Source of the DNA: Gymnopilus junonius
Lineage: Eukaryota; Basidiomycota; Agaricomycetes; Agaricales; Galerinaceae
Assembly (NCBI GenBank): GCA_015501075.1
Contig: JADNYJ010000005.1
Coordinates: 186,001-250,000, forward strand
Direction: 5' to 3'
DNA: 64,000 nt
Shown here: one piece after another, positions 1 to 12,146 of the stretch
Layout of the letters: every line of letters begins with the position of its first letter
How positions within the stretch are numbered: the stretch's first letter is position 1
Program-made: the position numbers and the translations under genes
The notes under the pieces: model-generated
Seen by the model: the letters and a program-made list of their open reading frames with translations, nothing else
Databases searched by the model: none
What the model was told of the DNA's origin: nothing

Positions 1-3000
1 GTCAAGACTGGCAGAGAAGACAAATCTTGCAGTGTGCCAAGTAAGGATAAACTCACGTCAAGGAACGTAGACCCGATTAAAACATTCGCAGTCTTGTCCT
101 CAGGGATTCCAAGGGCCGCATATGGTAAGTCGGAGTAGTGAGGTGCGTCAATAAGGTGAGCCAATTCCTCTATGCACGGATAAGCTGAACTTGACAACTC
201 GCTAACATCGCCAAATAGCAATTGGAAAGATTGCCCGTTATGAGTTGGGATTACCGATATTCGACTGAAGCCTGCAATTTGAACGAATTGGGTCTTCAGT
301 TTCATAATTGAAAAACTGTCAATTTCGAGACCGTCCGCTATCATCTGGAGGCTTAGGAGAATTATGGAGACCTAGGGTTCTATCGATGATCATGGTGCCA
401 ATAGAAGAAATAAAATGGGAACTGACTCGTAAATGCGCCAAATCGGGATCAGTGCGAGACAAATCCTGATCCATCATAAGCTGAGAACTGTTAGCTAATA
501 CGGAAGCCAAGAATGAGTAGAAAACTTGCCATATCATTATTTGGGGGAAAAGCGGCATTGACATTTTTCGGGTCGTAATCGTATTGCACGAGAGTATCAA
601 TTATACTTTCCCAACTCAACACTAGTATACTCTCATTGATGGAGATTACGTTGAAGAGTGGACGAACTCACTTTTCCAGTTTGGAAATTGTGGACGAAGT
701 TGCAGGAGGAAGCTTACGAGGCGAGTACGTTCATTAATCGGCGCCTTTGTCAGCGACTCGTTCAAGCATTGCGAAATCACTTCGAAATGGCCGGGCAGTA
801 GAGCTGCCACAGAAGATCTGGCAGTGGTTCTGATCTCTTCCTATTGGTCCTGTGAGGCCTAGAAAATATATCTCGTCAAGGTTGACACGCACACTGTCAT
901 CCGCCCACATTGCGGAGAAAAAGGCAAAAAAGATTTCTGAAACACTCGAGCGCCATTGCCTGCCCTCCACATTGAATGCAGGGTTTGTGACGTCAGACAC
1001 CATTCGAAAGAGGCGATTGATGCTTGATAATCTTAGGGCCATTCAGAGTTGTCAATGTAATGGTCAGACTAAAGGGCTGACCTTTGCTTCGGAGAGCTCG
1101 TCGTAGGATCCATATTTGTATGGAGGATTTCATGGAAGTGCTCTGGGTCTATGAGCAGAGTCCTTAATAGAATATTAATACGAGCAATGGCTACATCATC
1201 GTGCTGGATATCATAGGCCATCCAGGCACTATATTGGTAAAGTGAGTCCAATTTACAAACTGTCCGTTTTTGCATACCATTGAGCAATAATCTTCCCGTT
1301 TCGTAGGATAAAGTTGTCAACTTCGTATCCTTTAAGAAAGGTGAATCCATGAGGAAAATGTTCAAAAACTTGGCAACGAGACCAGAAATATCGTCGATGT
1401 TGGTAGACATGTAGAGTTGGAGGGCGATGAGAACTCCGGCCTCGATAGTGACTGGATCAACCACCCCAGAACCTCGAATGTCCGCTCTCTTCCTTGAGGG
1501 TATATGAGAAGGCTGAATCTGATAAATTCACAAAATCGGCACTTGCCGCAATGGTAGCTGCTGGACTTCCTCCAACATCATCATGTCCGCAGCGACGATG
1601 CTTGATCTTTCGCAGCCACAAAGACGCAAACAAGCAGCCAGAGAGTAACGAATGATGGAAATCCTAGCGGATAGTATTGAATAGGATGCCGGTGGTGAAG
1701 ACAGTCAACGAAGTTCGACTCACGAAGTCGAAGCTCCCTCGCCCGAAAGCAATGATTCGACTATCTTGGGAGCAAGCTGAACATGGAGAGTCGAAATGAC
1801 ACCTTGAAGATCCTGCCTGCCAAAAGACCGAAGCCAAAGAGACAAGGCGATAGCCTTGACAATTAGATTAGCATTTTCGAGGATGCTATCAGTACCCGAC
1901 ATTACGAGGCCTGAAAATTGCCTGAAAATAGTAGTCGGAATAAAAATCCCAGATTTGACCACATTCGCAAGAAAGGACAAGCTTTTCGAAAGGGCTGCAG
2001 GGGATTGATTAGCGAAGTTGTAAATCGCTCCTAGAGGGTCGACGTGTGAGACATTCTCTGAAGTTCCAGCTACTGGGTCCGCAGCATAGCTGCTTCGTTG
2101 AGTTGTTTCAGAATCATTAACCCAGAGTCGAGGCAACGATATTATTGGCTGCAACACAATCAGTTAAACTTCAAAATCATGTTGGAAGGTCAAACCTTGT
2201 TGATTTCATCATAACTGGAGAGAAAGTCAATCCAGCGAGCAAATAAGTCGTCGAACACACAAAGACAACATAAACATGGCACAATTTGATAATTGACCGA
2301 AGAACTTTATCAGAGATGCTCGAGTTCTGCAGTTGTGAAGTAAGTCAATATGCAAGTTCCTTGGATAAGGAGATAGTTAAACAGTACCTTTTCTTTTCCG
2401 CCTAATTCAGGCGGGATGAATTCATCAGAATCCGCATCAAGGGTGGATTGGAGACAAGTATCAAATAAAGTTTGGCAATAAAAAACAGGGTGCAGGTCAT
2501 GCAACTCCAAGAGCCACGGAAGAGCGAACCTGGAAAGAAGAGAACGCCTTGCAGAAATGTAATCAGATCCATTCGTTGGGAGGCCCGCAGTACTTAAATG
2601 AGCATCTGACAATACAGGCCATGCAGAGTCAAAATCGGTATGAATTCCAGGTGGCGACCTTTTCTTGGCTAAAAATTCGCGAAGCACGGTGGCAAGGCTG
2701 TCATCCTGCGTAGATTGAGTTATAAAGTCACATCTGATGGAGAGGCATACCTCATTCAGGATCCACCACACCACCTTGGTCGCAAGCCTTCTAAGGCCGT
2801 ATTCCGAAGCAAGTGTATTGGGCCAAAACCTCCTGGTCAAAAGTAGAAATCCAAATTCATTGCTAGAAAGATCCAGATCCTCCAGAGATGCTTCTATTGA
2901 TGAAACGAGTGTTTCAACATTCATAGAAAGATCGAGTCCAAGGGGAAGTGGAAAGATACATTCCACGTCCTTTTCGCGCACAATATCTTCAAAAGGAAAT

Positions 3001-5695
3001 GCAATACTGTCTACCCTCTCTAATAGAGATAGGTGATGCAATTGATTAATCAAAAACTGCGCAGCATGATCTGATCGTAAGGAGAAATCGATTGCCAGCA
3101 TGTCTCTGATGTGAGAAAGTCTTGCAGATTCGAATGGATATGTGATAGATTCAGTGTCATCATCCACAGCAGTAAAGGGGTCTACAGTTAGCAGGTCTGA
3201 CTGTGTCTGGGGTGGGTGAGTCTGAGGGAATGATGTTTTAATAGCAGCCGTCATATATTCTAGAAAAGACCAATTATGCATTATTGATGGTTTCGACTTT
3301 ATCGTGCCGGAGTCTTGGAAGTATTGTTGCATCAAAGGAGAGTACGCAAGCCCGTCTGAAGCGAGGAGTTGCTCGCAGATATCAATCACTTGATGAAGTT
3401 CGAATTTGTCGAACTGAGGGTCCGTACTTTCTGTTATATTGTGTTCATCCTGAATGACTACTGAGCCAAATTCTATGCCATTGATAAGTATCTGAAGTTG
3501 TGTTCGAAGGACCCCATGAATTATGGAAATTTCTTCGTAAGTACAGTCTTTGAGCTGGGCATAAGTAGACTGTAAAATTGGTAATTGGTCCAAGCAAGAC
3601 GCCCGCAAAGCATTCCACTGGATGGTCAGGTCATCTGAGGTGATTCTGAAGGTACCACAGCGTTTAGATGAGGCGATAGATGGAATGCAGCCTTGATGAA
3701 GAGAGAAAGGGCAGTTTGCACATTTCAAGCCCTGGGCGAAGCATCCCCAAAGGGGCTTCTTGCATATGAAGCACAGGGATAACGTAAACCAGTTTACCGG
3801 CTCGAATATGTGGTTGGTTTGTGGTGTTTTGGAGGGTGAGTCAAATCCATTGATCTGAACAATTGAAAACCGACACATTGCAATTCGTTGTATTTGAGGG
3901 TCCTGCGTCATGGAGTACTGTGCCTCGTAGTTTCCTTCAGGGTAGTCGTAACAGTCAAAGTGAGCAGCGGTCATGCAAAAGGGGCAGAGGAGGCCGAATC
4001 CCGTGATCACTTTCAAGCAAGAACGGCAATTATCATGGAGGACATGCCCCGGGACTACACGTCCGACAGATTCAAAATGCCATGGCATGAACTGGTGGGC
4101 AAATGGTTTCGCTGTTGTAGGCATAAAGCCATCAACTAAGCAAAAAGGTCTAGTAATTATGGCATGTCCTACGGATTTCGGCCATAATTTCGTGAGGGAT
4201 GCAATAGCCATGCGTCGTGACTTTGCGCCACGGTAAGCAATAATTTCGAGCAGGTCATTGTATGCGTCTCGTTTCGAACTTGCAATCAGTCTGAGCATAC
4301 TGATAAATTGCGTAGAGAAATCGTCACTATTGCCACTTTGCCCAGAGACAGTAGAATGATCCACGAAGTCCAGCATTGCAGTCAGTAAAGGAGGGATTAG
4401 GAATGCAAGGTAGTAGACACTCGGAGATTGGCGAGGGTTGTTCGTAGACTGAATGCCTCCCTTCATCGAGTTCGAAAAAAAAACTGAATTGCTCCCTGAA
4501 CGAGACTCTGGACTTTCACCATGAACTTCGTCAATCTGTATTGAAACAAGGGCACTCTCCTCAGGACGGGCCGAGTTACTAAAAGGGTTCTCTAAAGGGT
4601 TGTCTATGAGAAGGAATTAATAAAGCTATATTTCGGGTCTGACTTCTAAGGCTTACCGCCATGCGTTTGATGTGATGATTTCAGGGTGGGATCCCTCAGG
4701 TGTTCTAAAGCCTCCAAGGTGGTATTAATAATACTCGATTTAAAGAAAAATAGGAGCCGCGTATAGAGTGACGGACTGAATGTATAGAAGGCGGGAATCA
4801 TGGCGAAAGCGATCTGAGATATGATTTGTGGACTGTGACGATGGGTGTGGACAAGAAATTGTGCAATGTTCAATGTTAGCACTTGGAGGGAATTCGGAGG
4901 CCTGGAAGGCCGTGGTAGTGCTACACGATAACGACAGTCTTCCGAAACAACGGATTTGAGGATTGAGATGCACAACGAGAGTAGGCCTGGAACAGGAGCA
5001 TGCCCTGGAGATGGAGACGGAGAACGAGAACGCTTACTAACCGACCTTGGTCTACGAAAGCGTGAAGGAATTTTTGAGTCTCTTTCGCCTTCCCAATAGT
5101 AGCCCTGCAAAGCAGAACTGAAGCTACTTTAGAGCGCAACAGACATTACGCCATGTGCCACGAACCTCTCGTCAAATATAGGCCATCCTTGAGCTACTGA
5201 CAGAGTCAAGACATCCAATAGCTGGACCATAAGATCATAAGTTTCATCGGTGGTAGAGGTGTCGGCATTTTCGTCATCCGAATCATCTTGGGGAGTAGTT
5301 ATGCGCCTTTCCGATCGACCTTCCTGTCTGCCTCCCATCCTAAATGCCTCCCTCAAAGAGTCCCCCAATGCGCCAATACCATCATCTGCGGAGTCGTGGT
5401 TTACACTGGCAATAGTGTCAAGTATGGACTCTGGCTTCTTTCGATTAGCCAACTGAAGGAGGACGTGCGACAGGAGCTTTCGGGATTCATTTCTGGCACG
5501 ACTATTCAAGTTCGGTCTAGTGGGAGGGTCGCCATCAATGGGAGTATGCGGAGTCCTTGCGGTTGGAGAAAGCTGTTCAAAGGACGTCGTATTGGAAGGA
5601 GAAACGAGAGAAGATTGCGAGGGGTCATCGTAGACCTTGATTGTGAGGTCTGTGTTGAGGGACAGATGGGCTCTGTTGGCCCGACCATCAGACAT
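1..5695 (-). CDS. Very large protein with two C1-type zinc fingers, UNC80-like candidate (3' end outside window)
   Basis: Multi-exon gene entering from the left edge of the window. The chosen start is the ATG at 5695 (MSDGRANR), because further upstream the frame overlaps the divergent gene at 5768. Coding exons include roughly 5695-5129, 5110-4646, 4466-2310, 2157-1720, 1464-1069, 1042-734 and 600-319, and an open exon near 271-58 followed by a GTGAGT donor, so the protein continues outside. The large exon carries two C1 (phorbol-ester/DAG-type) zinc-finger patterns: CRSC...CPFC...H..C at about 4030-3950, and H...CFIC...CANC...H..C...C at about 3812-3656. The rest is long, helical and hydrophobic with no enzymatic motif. 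Large fungal proteins of this kind have been annotated as UNC80-related, a cation-channel accessory family; I rely on memory of that layout, so the name is tentative. Role and location are unknown. Confidence 0.6.
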
Positions 5696-5767
5696 GGACG
5701 TTATTGTGCAGACGGTTGTGCTTAATTTAGACACGCGTCTCGGCTCTCTTCCCAACCGTCATTGGAC
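5696..5767. promoter_or_regulatory. 72-bp divergent promoter region
   Basis: Only 72 bp separate the start codons of the C1-finger gene (-) and the DUF4211 gene (+), so both promoters and leaders must share or overlap this stretch. I see no clear TATA box. Confidence 0.5.
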
Positions 5768-7548
5768 ATGCCACGAGATTCTAAAAAGCACAGGCAAACC
5801 ACACTATTTGACACACAGTTCTCTTCTTCTCCTGTTAAGCCTTTGAAGGAGAGTAAAGCAAAGAGAAAAAAAGTGGCAACTAACTCTTCTTCAGACGAAA
5901 TCTCAGCCATAAAACTTGCCCCAGCTCCCAACGCTGATCTCATTCTTGTCGGGAGCTCCGATGAAGATGAAGATGAAGTTGCGATTACATTCAGTATATC
6001 TCGGAAAAGGCGCAAAATACGTATGAGCAGCGGGAGTGTCAGCAACAATGAGTCGGAGTCACCTGGTAAGAAAGGGACACCACCCCAAGTCGTCGCCAAC
6101 GATTCCGCTGCAGAACACTCAGACGACGGTCTGCATCATTCGCCAAAACGTAGTCGCTTCCGCCTGCGCCGTTCACCAGAGCCACAGTCTTCTGCTGAGG
6201 AGGACTTGGCGCAACTCGCCGGCGAAGTAGATGAAGACAGTGTGTTCTAACCTTTGTGCCTTTTTGCCTCCTATTGACTTAACCTGTTGGCGTTGTCTGT
6301 AGGAATTTTGGAATCTAGGCTCAGGACGCGCAAGAAGTCGAAGTCTACCTTTCAGCAGAATTTGGAGAAGTTAAAAAGTAAATCTTCTGTTTTGGCGCCC
6401 ATACTACAGAGCCGTTAATGGGACTCATTTCAGGACGTAAGATGCAAGTGAAGGGAAAGGGTAACATTGAACAGGAAGATGAGGGACAAGAAGAAGAGGA
6501 TGCTAGCGACGATGACGACGATCCAAAGCCATTCAAGGGCTCCAAACCAAGTTCGGGCCTTCAGGACGACGATTCCGATCTCGAGCAATCGGATACATAT
6601 AATTCATCCGATTTCATTGTGGAGGACGAAGCTTCTACTTCCGTTCAGTTGCCGGCGGAATTCAGCATGGAAACTCATCAAGATATTTCACATCAATTCA
6701 AGAAAGTTTTCCAATTTTTTGTTCATGTAGCTGCACAACCATCCAGAAAGCGAGCTAACTTCATGGAAGATCGCATGCAAGGTCTGTCGTATTCATTACC
6801 TGAGACTGTTTGTACGATTTATCAATCCTAATATTCTGGCAGACGAGCAGTATTTCTCCGTCCCTTTACAGATAGTCCGGAGAAAACTAGCAGGCATTAG
6901 AGATTCTCTTGTCGCGTCTTCGGTTTGGAGGCCTGAATTCAAGAAAAGCCTTGAAAAATATCCGGGTTTTGATTTGATGTATCTCGACTTTGCAGTTCCG
7001 TCTTGTGACGCGTGTCATCTCGGCGGAAGAATGTCAACACTACTCGGTCGTCTGAGTGATTCTCCGTACAACAGATTTGGATTCGAAGCCGTACGCCATA
7101 CTACCCACTTCAGCGTCGCATGGTATTAATGTCTGTTCCAGTTACCTCCACGTAGGTCGGATAAGAACGAATTAAAGGAATTCCATCTAGGCAGATTTTG
7201 CGCTCGAAGAACACAAGTGTATCACGAGTTTTCACACTGGGAGGTATGTCCTACAAACTTAATGAAGCCTCGCCTCAGTCTCACTCAGTTTATTGGCAGC
7301 AATCATTATTCCACAGCATTCTCCGCGAAATTGATGTACTTCATGACAAAGGGTCTCTAAAGAGCTTTCATACCGTAGCTTTTTTTGGTGGTAAGAAACC
7401 GCCTGAAGATCTTAGAGACGCAGACGGTCTGTGCGACTGGTTGGACGAACGCAAGGTCATTGATATTGAATGGCAAAAGCTGAAGAAAATGATGGAGAGT
7501 GCGCAACATCTGGAATTGGGCGATAAAGCAGGAGAAACAGGTGATTAG
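5768..7548 (+). CDS. DUF4211 domain protein (CCDC82-like)
   Basis: Six exons join in phase: 5768-6239, 6303-6377, 6434-6781, 6843-7090, 7142-7243 and 7279-7548, giving 504 aa. The first half is low-complexity, rich in serine, aspartate, glutamate and basic residues (for example VGSSDEDEDE and a KRRK-type cluster), as expected for a nuclear chromatin-associated protein. The second half has DUF4211 features: SDTYNSSDFIVEDE, FKKVFQFFVHVAA, a CDAC...CHLGG cysteine segment, then FHLGRFCARRT..YHEFSHWE and a C-terminal ESAQHLELG. Fungal DUF4211 proteins are related to animal CCDC82 and have no established biochemical role. The fifth intron (7244-7278) is only 35 nt, yet it is needed to keep the frame and the family sequence. 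The first ATG downstream of the divergent promoter was taken as start. Confidence 0.85.
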
Positions 7549-8265
7549 GACACGATCAGTGGTATCAATGTAGTAAGTACTCGAACGTCGCTCAAACAAG
7601 CTTTCTTGCTCGGTTTTGTATTGAACCGCGGGAATTGAGGTCTACGTTAACGTATTAGTTCGCAGAACGAAACGCGACACCCTCCCATAAGACAAAAAGA
7701 GTTAATCACTTCACGCGATGAACGGCATAGGCAGTTCACGTGATATCTGACAATCATACTCAAACCCAAAACAAGAGACTTTGTCCCAGCTTTGCCATGT
7801 CGTCAGGACACAGGGTCGAGAGAAGAGTCACTTAGAGAAGGCGCTCCAGACTACCGACGTGTATATACACGTACGTATGGAGAATTTAATACTCAAGCTT
7901 CATTCTTTACCTCGGAACAGCCTTCATTTTGCAGAATGTCCGCTTAGCATCACATAACCTTGGGAGACTTTTTCCCGAACCATCCCTTCACAATCCACTC
8001 GCTTTATCTTTAACAGGAATATCTTTCAAGTAACTGAAAATGAAAATATTCTTGATGCAGTTCCGCCGAGGCACTATTGAGGATAAAGTACCAATTACGA
8101 TTGCTACGAGAGCTTCGTGCCTTCCTATAAAAGTGTCCCATTACCTACCGGTTATTCGAGACTTTTACCTTCGTATCTCTCGGCCGCGTTGTCGCTCCCC
8201 CAAATGCTGAGGTGCTCTCAGTAACACTTTTATCTTCCGTTTGTCGCACCTTCGCCAACCTCGTC
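7549..8265. promoter_or_regulatory. Intergenic region with TATA box and a palindrome
   Basis: No gene is supported here. It contains a 16-bp perfect palindrome at 7857-7872 and a TATAAAA element at 8126-8132, about 135 bp before the ATG of the kinase-like gene. The remainder is unremarkable. Confidence 0.5.
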
Positions 8266-9535
8266 ATGCATCGGCCTTTTTGCAAGCACCTGGCCATGCC
8301 AAAGTCACTCTCCTGTCAACAACGCGACGACGATTGCAACCACGCGACTTTAGAACACGAAGATTCGCCACCCTCCCCCACGTCTTCCGACTCCTCGATT
8401 GACGAAGAGGAAATTAACAGTCGCATCACGCCTTTTTGGCCTAAATATCGCTCTATCTTCAAGTCAAGAGGCATTAGGCTGGACACCGTCAGAGATGTTA
8501 AACTCTTTTATAAGCATCGTTCGGAACAGCCAATGTCGAGTATTTGTCGGCCGAGTTCGTATCTCGACGATCTCAATGGGCTTCAGGATGACGACGCGCT
8601 GTGCCCCGATGCCGGCCTTGTTGGTTTGTTTTAAAATTCCAGTATATATACCATGCTCAAGAAATGTTGATCAGCCAGATAATTTATTTCGGGGATCAAG
8701 GGTATTCGATTCCAAGCGCGTAGTAGTAAAGGCCGTCCACGCTGGCAGTCGCGAGTACAATGTAGTTTGCATGCTGTCACGGCCAGCAATGCGATCCGAT
8801 CGGATGAACCACACCATTCGTATGTGATCAATCAGTCAACGTCATTAATACTCACTGACCGAATATGTATTCAGCTGTAGTGGATCTCTTTGAATTATCA
8901 GATGGTGATGTGGCTTTCATCGTTATGGAAGAATGGTCGTCGAACTTAATAGCAAGCTTGGTTCCATGCTGCCTGTTTCGCTTGTTGTCAGCACTGCGGC
9001 AATGCATAGAGGTATAACTGTGACTCCTTAGAATGCTCATGTTAATCAAACCTCTGTAGCACGCCGCATTCATTCACAAACATAATATCGCTCATCTTGA
9101 TATTTCCTTGATGAACCTCTTAACGGACTATGACGGACATTACGCATACATAGACTATGAAATCAGCCGCCAATTTGACGGCTCTTCTGTTCCTCTTGTA
9201 TATAATTATCGTGGAACGGAAATACCGCCAGAGTGTGAAAGAAGTGTAGGTGCTGATCCTTTCAAGATAGATGTTTGGGCCTTGGCGGTTTTGATCTTGC
9301 GCGCTTGTAAGGTATGTTGGTATGCGGTTTACTGGTTGACATAACCGCTGAAGCTTGTGGATAGCTGACAGGGTATTGGGTCCCAGAACTAATGCATGTC
9401 ATCAAGCCAATGCTAGATGATGAACCGAACCGACGACCATCTGCAATGGAGGCCCTCCAGGCCTTTGACAAGATGACAACCTCTCTAGGATATCACATCG
9501 AATCCAAATGTTCTGAACAACACAATAGACGCTGA
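8266..9535 (+). CDS. Protein kinase-like protein with atypical DYE motif
   Basis: Exons 8266-8619, 8675-8819, 8875-9011, 9060-9311 and 9365-9535 give 352 aa. A kinase fold is recognisable. The N-lobe strand VVVKAV supplies a lysine, and MEEW marks the hinge. The catalytic loop reads HLDISLMNLL, keeping the Asp and the Asn five residues later but replacing the Arg of HRD. The metal-binding motif is DYE instead of DFG. An APE-like PPE and DVWALAVLIL follow. The glycine-rich loop is weak. The first ~110 residues are acidic and serine-rich without a domain. This type belongs to lineage-specific kinase families common in mushrooms; substrates are unknown. The metal-binding Asp is kept, so it may be active, but pseudokinase status cannot be excluded. 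ATG 8266 is the first in frame; ATG 8296 is an alternative. Confidence 0.75.
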
Positions 9536-9629
9536 GGAATGAAGTGATTATATTAGTAATGTGGCTGTTAGAAAATAGTGTAGTACACACAATGTGTTCA
9601 AGTGTATGAAGCGGTCTACGGAATCAAAC

Positions 9630-10860
9630 TCACGTTTCTTCTTCTGCGCGCTCATCTAGTTTCCTGCGTTTCCTTTCGAGATACCGTGCTCGAGCACTGT
9701 CAACATCCGTTTCTGTGTTTCTTTTCGTAACAATTCGCTGAATGTCTTGTGCGTCAGATTCCTGTCTTGCTTGTTCCCTCCTTTTTTGCTCCTCTTCAAG
9801 CTGTTGCTTGATTTCCCTTGCCCGTCTCTCGTTAATTTCCTTCTTACTGGCAGCACTACCAACGGCACGGTGTGCTTGTGAAGCATCTACCCCCTGACCC
9901 TGACTTTTATTAAATGAAAGACCAACGCCTAGACGACGCGTATTAGGAAGTGACAGGTTTAAACCCGCAGAAAGCAACTCTCGTTTGTCGACAATCTGGT
10001 TGTCGTCATTTAGTTCGACTTCCTTGCCTTGCTCTCGTGCCAATCGGGCCAATTCAGCGTCTGCGAGAGGAGTGAAGTCGGCAGGTTTAACAATAGTCAA
10101 GTTAGGCTTTGGGCCTTGAGGCCCGATAAAACGTTTTTCGGTTGCTGCAACCGTCGCTTCATGCTTCTGAGCAGATTCTTCCAAAAGCTGCCGGTAAAAA
10201 TGAGTCAACCCAGTGGACGAACCCCCTTGCTTTTTACGCGCCTCTGTGGAATTGGTTTCAGTGTTCGCTCCGTGAGATAAGAAGGAATATGCCTTCTCTT
10301 CTCTTCTCTTCCTCTTCCGCCCTTCGTACTTCCTCCATTTGTTCCTTGTATGCCTGGGTTACAAATGACTCCTTGTCTTGATACAAGTCCCCTTCAGCCT
10401 CTCGTTCGCGTTGCATCATCTTCTCTTCTGCCCGAAGGTGGTCTAGTTTTCGGGTGGCAGCAGAGGAAAGCAAGCCTTGGATATACTTGGGCTACAGATT
10501 GTAGATATAAGATATTAACGGTGTAAGACAGTCTAGAGAACATACCTTTCTGACGGCAGCATCTGCCTCTTTTGCTGCTTGCAGTCGTTGCTTGGCCTCT
10601 TGCATCTTGTCCCAAACTTCGTCGTATTCATACACAGTTTCATCTACCATCTTTTCTGCCGCCATTCGTTTTTGCATGGCTTTCGATGACTCCACGCTGT
10701 GAGGTAGAGGCCCTGAACGTCCTGTTTTGGATATTTTTGGTTCATTTTGCTCATCGACGTCGTCGTCAACCTCAATTGAAAAGGCAAGTGGCCTTGCCAG
10801 GGGTGCAGACGATTTGACAGCCTGGGACTTGGGCTTGTTGAGAGATATTGAGAGTTTCAT
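9630..10860 (-). CDS. NSRP1: NSRP1-like nuclear speckle splicing regulator
   Basis: Exons 10860-10546, 10491-10293 and 10243-9630 give 375 aa. The start MKLSISLNKPK is followed by ETVYEYDEVWDKMQ, then PKYIQGLL and long charged helices ending in HFYRQLLEES and KHEAT. This is the order expected for the coiled-coil N-terminal domain of NSRP1 (CCDC55), a nuclear protein that influences splice-site choice. The C-terminus is a basic, Arg-rich coiled coil. The second intron (10292-10244, 49 nt) appears to use a GC donor: only this junction joins ...EEEEKRRE to EARKKQGG in frame. The annotated stop overlaps a GTGAGT donor-like sequence, so a further 3' exon toward the kinase gene is possible. It is divergent from MTR3. 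Confidence 0.85.
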
Positions 10861-10948
10861 GTAAAGAGGTGCACGTCGGAGTTTGAAACCGATCTGCTTG
10901 GTGCAGTGTGGCAAGATTGAAGTAATTGATATTTTCATCTAACCCACC
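10861..10948. promoter_or_regulatory. 88-bp divergent promoter (NSRP1-like / MTR3)
   Basis: Only 88 bp lie between the two start codons. Both genes act on nuclear RNA, so a shared promoter is functionally plausible. No TATA box is evident. Confidence 0.5.
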
Positions 10949-12017
10949 ATGGCACAGAACGTCTTTGACCGCAGAAGAACCAATGGACCAGAAGAGAGTA
11001 CCCCTTTTATATATGAAGAAGATATAAGCAATCCCGTCCGACCTCAAGAAACTTGCAGAAAAGGCAGGAAGCCGGCTGATATACGACCAATTTGTCAGTG
11101 ATGAAGTTCTGCTTGGTTCAAGTCACCCCAACGTAATCATCAGCTCAAAGTCTTGCAGCCGGGACTTATTAACCAGGCCGCCGGCTCTGCGTATATTGAA
11201 ATGGACCGAACGAAAATTGCTTGCGCGATGTAAAGAGTTTGCTTTATGTCAGAGAATTCTTATTGACAGTTTTTGCTCACTTATAGCTACGGTCCACGCC
11301 AATCTAAAAACGTGGCATTTCATGAGAAAGGTCGTCTCAATGTGGAGGTTAAATTTGCTCCATATTCTTGTTTGACTCGAAGAGCACCCATGCGTGTAAT
11401 CAGTTTTGCGTCAGAATCAGCATAAACATTAATATGTAAACCACAGGATGCGGAAGACAGGTCTGTCGCGATGGCCCTACATCAAGCGCTTCTTGCTTCG
11501 GTCCGCCTGGAAAGTTTTCCGAAGGCAACCATTGATATTTTCATAACTGTGATTGAAACAGATGGCATGGAAGGGTGTGTAGCTGCAGGCTCAATAGCGG
11601 CTAGCACGGCTCTGGCGCATGCAGGGATTGAGGTTTTGGGTCTGGTAATGTCGTGTTCAGCTGTGAATTCATTTTTCTTTTGGAAGTGGCCTTGAACTCA
11701 TCGTCTTTCTCGTCAACAGGCTGCTATGGGCTCTGAAGTCTGGTTAGACCCAACTGATGAGGAATCTCGTCTATCAAATGGGACCTTGGTTCTATCTTGC
11801 ATGCCTGCATTGACGACTGTCACAAGTGTTTGGCAGACAGGGCGAATGGCTCCTAATCAAGCGCTTTCTGTGGGTGTTGCTGCTTTTTAGATCGTCAATG
11901 GACTTACCACCTTGCTAGTGCATGGTAGCTTCCCAGAATAGATGTGATGATATCCATACAATAGTTGCTCAGGCATTACTACTAGATAATTCTAAAAGTA
12001 ATCAAGAGAACTTGTAG
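10949..12017 (+). CDS. MTR3: Exosome ring subunit MTR3 (RNase PH-like)
   Basis: Six phase-consistent exons (10949-11093, 11151-11229, 11287-11395, 11447-11662, 11720-11869, 11919-12017) give 265 aa, normal for the family. It starts VFDRRRTNGPEES. The RNase PH-like core runs through ADIRPIFLQPGL, GSAYIEMDRTKIAC, YGPRQSKN, RRAPMRDAEDRS, ALHQALLASVR, TDGMEGCVAAGSIAAS and GSEVWLDPTDEES. The C-terminal helix includes CDDIHTIVAQALL. MTR3 is one of six catalytically inactive RNase PH-like proteins forming the ring of the eukaryotic RNA exosome, which feeds RNA to Rrp44 and Rrp6 for 3'-5' decay and processing in nucleus and cytoplasm. The last intron (11870-11918) is needed to recover the conserved C-terminus. 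Confidence 0.92.
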
Positions 12018-12125
12018 GGATTATGTAGGGCAAGCGAGTGACCTGAAATTCAATTGCGTCTAATCTACGCTGTTTATTTGTACCGCCCGAATATAACAAT
12101 CCGCGATGTTGGTGGTGACCTCGAA

Positions 12126-12146
12126 GGCTCGCTACTCATACCCGTG
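12126..12146 (+). repeat. Left terminal inverted repeat
   Basis: 21-bp left end of the element. It is identical to the reverse complement of 13361-13381 except for one T/A difference at its eighth base. Confidence 0.8.
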
